Shown: positions 47,141 through 55,800 of the stretch, one piece after another
Numbering within the stretch: position 1 is the first letter of the stretch
How the letters are laid out: each line of letters opens with the position of its first letter
DNA from: Dromaius novaehollandiae
Lineage: Eukaryota > Chordata > Aves > Casuariiformes > Dromaiidae
DNA length: 64,000 nucleotides
Assembly (NCBI RefSeq): GCF_036370855.1
Contig: NC_088113.1
Coordinates: 21,596,501 to 21,660,500 of the forward strand
Direction: 5' to 3'
Notes under the pieces: model-generated
The model's database searches: none
Seen by the model: only the letters and a program-made list of their open reading frames with translations
Told to the model about the DNA's origin: nothing
Program-made: the position numbers and the translations under genes

Positions 47141-48391
47141 CATCACTCATGTTCGCAATCTTCAGACACTACATTTACCCCATGCAGCCACCATCAACAA
47201 GACCTGCAATGTCCTGATGGCAGGACATTTTAATTCAGTGTCAAAAGCAGTAAGAAATTCTCTCATCTTTTCCTTGGTGGGAATGGGGGGTGGGGGAGTC
47301 GCTGGAGGAAGAAAGAACAAGAACTTTCTATGTGATGAAAAGCTGGAATATCTTCCGACTTGCAGGTTGCTTAGAAAATAAAGCAATAAATCCCAAATGC
47401 TAATCCAGAGTGAATTAATAGAGGGCTTTCACATAAGGGCATTTACTGCTGCTCACCATTTTCCACTCGGTGGAACACACAGCTAAGGGCCATTTAATAA
47501 TCACGAGACCAGAAGTGGATGCCACCTCAGCTTTAGGCATGCTATACCAGGTGAGCTAGTAACCTCACTAGCAAGTCTCTTTCTGGGAATTTAATCAGGG
47601 AAGCTGAACACGTGGCTAGACAGTTTAAAGGTGATAACATCTCAGTGCAAAAAAGGGACAACCGGGCTCGGCAGGTTACTACAGAAGAACAGCTAACGGC
47701 AGCTCACCTGCCAGTAAACCCTCCACAAGTTAACCAAAATCATCTCTCTCACTAAAGCTGTAAATTTAAAAACAAAGTTTTATTTTACTAAAAGTGCTAC
47801 AACTTCAGAAGGCAACACACCGTTGAAGTAGGACACCAAAACCAACGTGGCGCAACGGAAACATCATGCACGAGTCTGCAAGGAGCTCCCGGCCGCGGAG
47901 GGGAAAACAAAACGAAAACAACCCCCCAAACAAAACCCAGACCGGAACGCCACCACCGGGACACCAGCGCTGCTGGGACAAGCGGCACCCCCGACGCCGG
48001 CCGGCGGCTCAGCCCGCGGGGCGAGGCCTGACGGGCCCCGCCGGGGCCCCAGCGCGCCCAGCGGCCGCTCCCGGGCAGCGCCGCCGCCCCGAGCCAGGCC
48101 GCTGCCCCAGGGCCGCCCCGGCCCTCCCGGGAGAGGGCGCGCGCCCCGCGGCCCGCAGCGCTCCCACGCCGAGCCGCGGCGCCTGCCCCGCGCTGCCGGA
48201 CGGAACGGCGGAGCCGCCGCTCGCAGTCCGCGGCCTCGGCCCGGCCCGGGCGGCGCCGAGAAGGACGCAGACGCGCCGCGAGGTTTGCTGTGGTACGTCT
48301 TTATTCGAGCATGCCGCGCCCCTCGCAAGGCCGAGGCCGAGGCCGAGGCCGCGCCCGCCGCCGGCAGCCCCCGGCCCCGCCGCGCACTTAC

Positions 48392-48560
48392 CGCCGCGCC
48401 GGGCCCGCTCCGCCGCCCGCCGCCGCCCGCCAGGACAAAGGCGCCAACCGCCGCTGCCGCGCGGCGCTGTCGCAAGGAACGGGAGGAAACGCCGCCGCCG
48501 GAAGGGCGCCGCCCCGCGCTTTACGGCGCGGCGCGCTGACGTACCGCCGCCCCCCGGCTC
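48392..48560 (-). other. NCOA5: Probable NCOA5 non-coding first exon
   Basis: A consensus donor GCG|GTAAGT on the minus strand (GT at 48391-48390) lies in a CpG island upstream of the start-codon exon. The 3' border of the exon is therefore well supported; the transcription start (upper border) is only inferred from promoter motifs. Confidence 0.5.
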
Positions 48561-48596
48561 CCGGCAGGCTCCGCGGCCGCGCCGCCGCGAGGCTCC

Positions 48597-48610
48597 ATGG
48601 GACTTGTAGT
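48597..48610 (-). promoter_or_regulatory. ZNF143/THAP11 (SBS) promoter motif
   Basis: Minus strand reads ACTACAAGTCCCAT, close to the SBS consensus ACTACAATTCCCA, a common element just upstream of housekeeping transcription starts. Confidence 0.6.
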
Positions 48611-48734
48611 CCCACCACTGCCGCCCGCCGCCGCCAGGGGGCGCCGCGAGACCCGCCGCCGCCTCGGGCGGGCGGGGCCGGGGCCGGGGCCGGTGTGGGG
48701 CGGCCCCGCGGCCCCCTGTCCCCATCGGGCCGGT

Positions 48735-49310
48735 GTGGGGCGGCCCCGTGCCCCCGTCGGGGTGGCGGCGGGGCTGCCCGCACGTCCCCATGCCCCCGCC
48801 CCGTGTGGGGCCTCCCCGTGTCCCCGTGCTCTGGTCTGGGGGTCCCGCACCCGCATGTCCCCGTCGGGGTGGCCGTGGGGTGTCCCCGTGCCCCGTGTCC
48901 CTGTGCCCCAGCCCCACATCCCGGTGCCCCGTGCCCCGGTCACGGAGGTCCCGCACCCCTGTGCCCCTGTTGGGGTGGCCGTGGGGTGTCCTCGAGCCCC
49001 AGCCCCACATCCCGGTGCCCCGTGCCCCGGTCACGGAGGTCCCGCACCCCTGTGCCCCTGTTGGGGTGGCCGTGGGGTGTCCTCGAGCCCCAGCCCCACA
49101 TCCCAGTGCCCCGTGCCCCGGTCACGGAGGTCCCGCACCCCTGTGCCCCTGTTGGGGTGGCCGTGGGGTGTCCTCGAGCCCCAGCCCCACATCCCGGTGC
49201 CCCACGCCCTGGTCAGGCGGCACTGCATCCCTGTGTCCCCACTGGGGTGGCCGTGGGGTGTCCCCATGCCCCACATCCCGGTGCCCCGTGCCCGGTCAGG
49301 GAGTCCCGCG
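48735..49310 (+). repeat. 91-bp minisatellite, about 5 copies
   Basis: CACGGAGGTCCCGCACCCCT recurs at 48941, 49032 and 49123 (period 91), each with GGGGTGGCCGTGGGGTGTCC. Outer copies diverge. Intergenic, NCOA5-CD40. Confidence 0.9.
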
Positions 49311-50084
49311 CCCCGTGCCCTGTCCCCCGCCGGGGCGGGCAGGGTCTCCTGCGGCAGCCCCTCGCCGCGCGGGGCCAATGTTGCTCCTCACGCAGTAGCC
49401 CCGGCTCCTCGCACCCCTTCCGCGGAGCGGCGCCCACGGCCCCACGGCGCCCGGGCCCCACGGCGGCACCCACGGGGCCAGGCGGGCGCCGGGCTGGCGG
49501 GGGTGACGCGGCCACGGGCCCGTCCGCACCGTGCCCCACCGTGCTGTGTCCCTTGGGGAGCGAGGTGCGTCCCGCGTGCCGCCAGCGCCCGGGCACGGGG
49601 GACTTCCCGGGCCGCCCTCCGCGAGCCGGGCCCAGAAATCCCCTCCCCACCTTGGCCGCCGCTCTGTGCCCCGAGCCTCCCCTGGGGCCGCGCGCGCTTT
49701 CGAGCCGCTCGGTTTTGGGAAGTGACGGCGGCGTGGGGAATCCAGCGCGTGGTTCCCGCCGCGGGGGGGGGCGCAGCGTCCCGTCCCCGCTGGGATCCGC
49801 GGCGGCGGCAGGCTGCGGCGCGCTGCCCCTCGCCCATCCCGGCGTCGGCCTCGCCGTGGGGCCGTCGCGCCCGGCAGTGGGGGCTCGGTGTGGTCGTGGC
49901 ACCCGGCGAGGACCCGGCACCCGGGCAGCGTGCGGTGGCGGGGGCGGCGGGCTGCGGCACGGCCACGGTGCGGGGTCCACGCAGGGCGACCATGGGCCAG
50001 GGCGGCTGTGTCACCGCGGGGCAACTACGTGGGACATGACGGCTGCGTGGCTGCAGCCCGGCGGTGGGACGGGACGTGGCCACG

Positions 50085-50360
50085 GCCCGGCGATGGGATG
50101 GGATGGGGTGGGACGAGATGAGATGGGACGGGACAGGATGCGATGTGCCCGCAGCCTGGCAACAGGACGTGGCCGTGGCGTGGTGATGGGATGGGAGTGG
50201 GATGGGATGGGGTGGGCTGGGCTGGGATGGGATGGGATGGGATGGGGTGGGATGGGATGAGGTGGGATGTGCCCGCAGCCTGGCGATGGGATGTGGCTGC
50301 GGCGTGGCGATGGGGTGGGATGAGGTGGGATGTGCCCACAGCCTGGCAATGGGATGTGGC
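50085..50360 (+). repeat. GGGAT-type pentanucleotide array upstream of CD40
   Basis: Runs of GGGATGGGAT/GGGGTGGGAT interspersed with longer units containing GTGCCCGCAGCCTGGCGATG. Same simple-sequence family as the array in CD40 intron 7. Confidence 0.9.
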
Positions 50361-50459
50361 CGCGGCGTGGCTCCGTGTGACGGCACACGGGGCGCAGACG
50401 GATTCCGAGAAAGCCCGTTTCCTGCCGGCTGCGCGCCGTGATCTGGAAACAGGAACTCC

Positions 50460-50469
50460 GGGAAATCCT
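50460..50469 (+). promoter_or_regulatory. NF-kB-like site upstream of CD40
   Basis: GGGAAATCCT matches GGGRNWYYCC at 9 of 10 positions, 2.4 kb before the CD40 start codon. Confidence 0.35.
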
Positions 50470-50685
50470 CCAAAGCGAGGTGCGGCGCCTGGAAGGTCCC
50501 CGGGGATTGCTCTGGGGACTCCTCGGCCGCGCGGAGCCGAGGGCCGGCCGGCGGCAGCTCCGGGCCCTGCGGTGCTGCCGCCTCTGCCACACTCAGTGCT
50601 GAGGTGTTTCTGGGGCCTGCGTGTGGACGCCGGCCGCGTGGGGAGGGATGGGGGCTCCCGGACCACAGACCTGAATTACCGTTGG

Positions 50686-50702
50686 GAAAGTGAAGTGAAA
50701 CC
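50686..50702 (+). promoter_or_regulatory. ISRE/IRF element upstream of CD40
   Basis: GAAAGTGAAGTGAAACC contains overlapping IRF half-sites (AANNGAAA class) like positive regulatory domains of interferon-induced genes. CD40 is interferon-inducible in mammals. Confidence 0.5.
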
Positions 50703-51477
50703 TTGCACTTCTGCTTCCAGAGTGAGCTGGCAGGGCCAGTGCCAACGCTCTGCTCCGCGAGGTCCCCGGGGGTCCTGCCCTCGGCCCTGTGCCCGGGAGG
50801 CGCAGGCAGCGTGGAGGGCATGCGGCATGGGCAGGGAGCCGGTCACCCATCCCGTCCCCCGGCACGCGCGCGGAGCCATGCGCGAGGACACGGCGGCTCC
50901 AACCCCGGCTGCTCCCTGATGCCCGGGCAGAGCTGCGGCAGGGCCGGCGCCGAGGCCTGGGAGCTGCCGGGCTGCCGGCGCCCAGGGAGGGCTGCAGGGT
51001 GACGGGCTCCGGGATGGGCGCATGCCCTGCTGCCCCGGTGCCGCCATGCACCGGCCATGCAGCTTGCTGCACCGGGGCTGCACCGGCAGCGCGGCCTCCC
51101 CCGGCGCGGGGCAGCCAGGCACGGCGAGCCCTGCGGGGTCTGCGCCGGTGGGATTCCCCCGTCCGGGACTCCCCGGCCGCTCTTCCACCCCGCCGTGCTG
51201 CTGGTGCGGCCCGGTGCCGGGCGCCCGGCCGTGGTGCCGCTCGCCGAGCATCACCGGGCAGAGAGGGCCCGGAGGACCGGCACCGCGGGGTGCGGGTGGG
51301 CAGGGGCAGGAGGGCTCCCGCGGCCCAGCGCGGCAGGCTCTGCAGAGCTGCTCCGGCTGCCCCTGCCCGTGAGACCGGGGGGGACAGACCCATCCTGGGG
51401 CTGAACCCCCCTCGCCCTCTGCTCTCCGCCCTACGCCCCCCGGGCAAGCTGGCATCCCCAGGGGCTGGGGGTCCTGA

Positions 51478-52600
51478 GTCCCATAGGACCATCCCCAGGG
51501 GCCGGGGCTCGTGAACCTGGGGGTCCATTCCCAGGGGCCGGGGCTCGTGAACCCATGGGACCATCCCCAGGGGCCGGGGCTCATGAACCTGGGGGTCCAT
51601 TCCCAGGGGCCGGGGCTCGTGAGCCCCATAGGACCATCCCCAGGGGCCGGGGCTCATGAACCTGGGGGTCCATTCCCAGGGGCCGGGGCTCGTGAGCCCC
51701 ATAGGACCATCCCCAGGGGTCCATCCCCAGGGGCCGGGGCTCGTGAGCCCCATAGGACCATCCCCAGGGGTCCATCCCCGGGGGCCGGGGCTCGTGAGCC
51801 CTATAGGACCATCCCCAGGGGTCCATCCCCGGGGGCCGGGGCTCGTGAGCCCCATAGGACCATCCCCAGGGGTCCATCCCCGGGGGCCGGGGCTCGTGAG
51901 CCCCATAGGACCATCCCCAGGGGTCCATCCCCGGGGGCCGGGGCTCGTGAGCCCCATAGGACCATCCCCAGGGGTCCATCCCCAGGGGCCGGGGCTCGTG
52001 AGCCCCATAGGACCATCCCCAGGGGCCGGGGCTCATGAACCTAGGGGTCCATTCCCAGGGGCCGGGGCTCGTGAGCCCCATAGGACCATCCCCAGGGGTC
52101 CATCCCCGGGGGCCGGGGCTCGTGAGCCCCATAGGACCATCCCCAGGGGTCCATCCCCGGGGGCCGGGGCTCGTGAGCCCCATAGGACCATCCCCAGGGG
52201 TCCATCCCCAGGGGCCGGGGCTCGTGAGCCCCATAGGACCATCCCCAGGGGTCCATCCCCAGGGGCCGGGGCTCGTGAGCCCCATAGGACCATCCCCAGG
52301 GGTCCATCCCCGGGGGCCGGGGCTCGTGAGCCCCATAGGACCATCCCCAGGGGTCCATCCCCGGGGGCCGGGGCTCGTGAGCCCCATAGGACCATCTCCA
52401 GGGGTCCATCCCCGGGGGCCGGGGCTCGTGAGCCCCATAGGACCATCCCCAGGGGTCCATCCCCGGGGGCCGGGGCTCGTGAGCCCCATAGGACCATCTC
52501 CAGGGGTCCATCCCCGGGGGCCGGGGCTCGTGAGCCCCATAGGACCATCCCCAGGGGTCCATCCCCGGGGGCCGGGGCTCATGAGTCCGGGGGACCACCC
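51478..52600 (+). repeat. 51-bp minisatellite, about 22 copies, abutting the CD40 promoter
   Basis: Unit includes CATAGGACCATCCCCAGGGG, TCCATCCCCGGGGGCCGGGG and CTCGTGAGCCC. CATAGGACC starts at 51700 and 51751. A few shorter copies with ATGAACCTGGG break the phase at the 5' end and near 52030. 51 = 17 codons, so frames stay open on both strands. Confidence 0.97.
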
Positions 52601-52642
52601 CGGCGGAGGGTGCGGGGTCCGGCCCCTCGGCGGCCCACGCCT

Positions 52643-52654
52643 GGGGAAGTCCCC
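52643..52654. promoter_or_regulatory. Palindromic kB-like site in the CD40 promoter
   Basis: GGGGAAGTCCCC resembles the p50-type GGGGATTCCCC site and lies 181 bp before the CD40 start codon. No TATA box is visible between it and the start. Confidence 0.45.
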
Positions 52655-52834
52655 GCGGCGAGCGGCTGCTGCCTGAGCACGCCCGCCGCCAGCTCGCCGC
52701 AGCCTGCGCCAAGCAGCGCGAGCCGAGCATGGGCGGCCCTACGTCCCCTTCCTGGGCGGAAGCGGGCCGAGGCGTTATTACAGACTGCCCCCCGCCCCCG
52801 CGGCGCCGCGGGACGCGCCGTGCCGTGCCGCGCC

Positions 52835-52882
52835 ATGAAGCTGCTCGGGCTCCCGGGGCTCCTCTGCGCGCTGCTCCTGGGC
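52835..52882 (+). CDS. CD40: CD40 exon 1, signal peptide
   Basis: MKLLGLPGLLCALLLG, 16 codons ending at donor GTAAGT, phase 0. ATG context GCGCCATGA; it is the only start that yields a signal peptide in frame with exon 2. Confidence 0.93.
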
Positions 52883-55800
52883 GTAAGTGCTGCTTCCCGC
52901 CGAGGCGGTGCCGCAGCCGGCGGCCCCTTCCCACCGCGGCCCCGGGGTGACGCCGGGCAGGGCCGCGCTGGGGACAACGCCGGCTGCCCCCGCTCCCCGT
53001 GGCAGGGCAGGGCGCGGGGCGGTGGGACCCACGGCACGGCGTGACGTCCCGTCCCCGTCCCCGTCCCCGTCCCCGGCTGGCCGGACGGCCCGGCCCCACG
53101 GGGCTTTCCAGGAAGGGAGCGCCCAGCGCGATGCCCCCGGCCCGCCGTCCGTGGGAACGCCGATGGGGACAGGGACGGGGACGGGGACACCGGGGCCTGG
53201 GTTGGGCCGGGCGCCCCGGCCTGGGAGCGACGGCCCGAGGCCGCCGGCACCGCCGCGCAGGGCTGGGAAAGCTGGGAAGGAAATCCTGGCCGGGTGCCCC
53301 GCGCTCCCGCTGGGCGACGCAAGGGTTTCGCTGTTCCTCATTTTTGTGGCTGGGAATTTCCCGGCAAGCGCTCGGCTCCGCGGTGCCTCCGCGCGCCCCG
53401 GCCTCGCTGTGCCCCCCGGACCCCCGATGGCCGTGTCCGGGCCGGGGCAGGGCGCGGGGCGGCGGGACGGGCGGCGCGGGGGCCCCCGCGGGGGAGCGGG
53501 CAGGCCCGGGCGCGCAGAGCCCCTTTCAGTTCCCCTTCCTGCGACGCGGGAGAAACGCCGGGTGCCGGCTCCCGGCTCCCCTCCGCCGGCCGGGCGCCAG
53601 GTCCGAGCCCCGAGGCCGAGGCTGCTCCTGCCTCCCTGCCCCCTTCCCCTGCAGCAGCCCCTGCTCGAGGGCAGCGACGCCGGGCTCTGGCTTCGTGCGG
53701 ATGAGGCGCCGGCCCGGGGTTTTCCAGCCCCTGGGAGCCAGAGCGGCCGTGCCGGGAAGGGCTGGCGGAGCTGCCGGGCGGGGGGCACGGTTAGCGCAGG
53801 TGTCGCTGGCCCCGCCGCCCGGCCCGGGGTGCAGAGCTGTTTGCAGCGACGGGGCTCGGAGCGATGTGCAATCGCCACCTGTTAGGAAACGTGGGGAAAC
53901 ATCGCACCGGAATTGCTGCCATCCCACTTCAAACGGCGCTGGCAGCAGCGCGGCGCAGCCTACGCGGCTGCGGTCTGTGGTTAGGGCAGCCGGGGAGAGC
54001 GGAGCAGGAGCGGCTCGCCCGGGACGCGGGGCTGGCTGGCGCATGCCGCGGGCAGAGCCCGGCGGCCGGGGGCACCGGCGCATCCCCACGCCTCCCCTTT
54101 TCCAGTGCTGGGAGCCCGGCGATGCCGCCACATGCTCGGAGAAGCAGTACGAGCACAAGGACAAGTGCTGCAACCGGTGCCCGCCAGGTAGGGAGACCTG
54201 CCACCCTCCCGGAGCCCCCCCGCCCAGGCTGCGGCTGCCTGGTCCCTCCCGGAGCATCACCTACACGAGCCCCTGCTCCGGGGAGGCCAGGGCCGCCTCA
54301 CCCGCCGCCCGCCGCGGCCCAGAGCTTCGCTGGCGGGTCCCCTTCCTGCGGGAGCTCCGGGGAGCTCGCAGACCCCGGCCCTGCCCCGTCGCCCGGGGTG
54401 CCGCGGGGTGCCAGGATGCCGCGGGCCGGGCGGCTGCAGGCAGGGCGCTGCTGCCGGCGCTGCGCCTGCTGCCGGGTGCCTTCCCGGGACATCCCCCGGC
54501 TCCCCCGGCTCTCCCGCCGCAGCCCCCCCAGCCGAGCCCGCGGCCAGGCGAGCCGCCCCCCGGCCCCTCCTCACCAGCCCCGCTTGCAGGGGAAAAGCTG
54601 GTCTCGGACTGCGACGGCGCGGCGGGGTCGGTCTGCGCCGCCTGCGAGCGCGGGCACTACCAGCAGAGCTGGACCCGGGAGAGGCACTGCACCCCCCACG
54701 ACGTCTGCGAGGACAGTGAGTGTCTCCGCGGCCCCGCGGCCCCCCGCGGCCCCCGTCCCTCCCGGGCTCGCACACCTGCGGCGGCTCACCTCCCTCTCGC
54801 CCCCGCCCAGATGCCGGTCTCGCGGTGAAGGCGGAGGGCAACGCCACGCACAACACGGTGTGCCAGTGCCGCGCCGGCATGCACTGCTCCGACGGCAGCT
54901 GCCAGACCTGCGTGGAGAACCCGCCCTGCGAGCGGGGCGCTGGCTTCGTCGCAGGTGAGGGACCCGCTCCGCCCCTCCGCGGGGCCCGGGGCGCGGGGCG
55001 GCATCAGCCCCAGCCCCCCGGCGCGGGGTCCCGGTGCTCCCGGCGGAGCTCCCGGAGAGCTGCTGGTGGCGGCAGCGCCCGTGGCCCCGCTCGCCCCGGC
55101 CCGCGGCCCCCACCGCCCCGCTGCAACCCCTGCTCCCCCCCAGCCAAGGCCGCGGCCCGGACGTCGTCCCCCTGCGAGCCCTGCGCCGAAGGCACCTTCT
55201 CCAACGTCTCGTCCAAAACCGAGCCCTGCTACCCCTGGTCGAGGTACGGCCCCCGAGCGCGTCCCCGCTGCCGGCGGCTTCCCGGGCCGCGGGGGCCCGA
55301 CGGCGCGAAATCCCAGCAGAGGCACCGGCCCTCTCCGCGGGGACCCCGGCGCTGAGGATGCCGCGGGCTGGCAGCACTCCCCCGCCTTTAGGAAGCTGCT
55401 CAGGGTTAATTGCGCTCCCTGATAGAAGCGTGAGCCTTGTTTCCAGGCTGAATTAGTCTCGCTTCGGCTGCCAGCCATTGGATTTCACTTTGCTTTTATC
55501 TGCGCCCAGAAATTGCCTCCCCATGGAGCCACTTGTAGCCTGTCATCAAGTCGTCTCTGAACCGCTCTGGAATAGCTAAAGCGCCCGAGCCCCAGGGCCT
55601 CCCCGAGAGGGCAGGCCTCGACCCCGCTCCCTCCTCCGCCCCGTCCCTGAGCGCGTCCCTGTCCCCGTCTGCAGCAGCTCCTGCCCCGTCCCTGAGTGTG
55701 TCCCCGTCCCTGTCTGCAGCAGCTCCTGCCCCGTCCCTGAGTGTGTCCCCGTCCCTGTCTGCAGCAGCTCCTGCCCCATCCCTAAGCGTGTCCCCGTCCC

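Larger units (their letters stand above)
45387..48391 (-). other. NCOA5: NCOA5 5' UTR intron
   Basis: 3 kb intron between the non-coding first exon and the exon with the start codon; contains the CR1 fragment and 33-bp duplication. The upstream end (47850-48391) is already GC-rich CpG-island sequence. Confidence 0.65.
47880..48720. promoter_or_regulatory. CpG island over the NCOA5 promoter
   Basis: Abrupt change from AT-rich intron to dense CpG sequence. Includes CCGGAAG (ETS-type, 48498-48504) and a TGACGTA CRE-like core near 48537. Confidence 0.75.
49311..51477. other. GC-rich intergenic region upstream of CD40
   Basis: No exon recognised. Long reading frames here encode Pro/Arg/Gly-rich composition-driven peptide. 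Contains a pentanucleotide array and candidate immune-response sites listed separately. Confidence 0.6.

Noticed and set aside
48290-50260. 656-codon plus-strand frame upstream of CD40
   Set aside because: Pro/His/Arg-rich translation of the 91-bp minisatellite and GC-rich DNA; no known domain.
51656-53044. 462-codon frame running from the 51-bp array into CD40 exon 1 DNA
   Set aside because: Repeat-encoded GVHPRGPGLVSPIGPSP units, in a different frame from the CD40 signal peptide at 52835.
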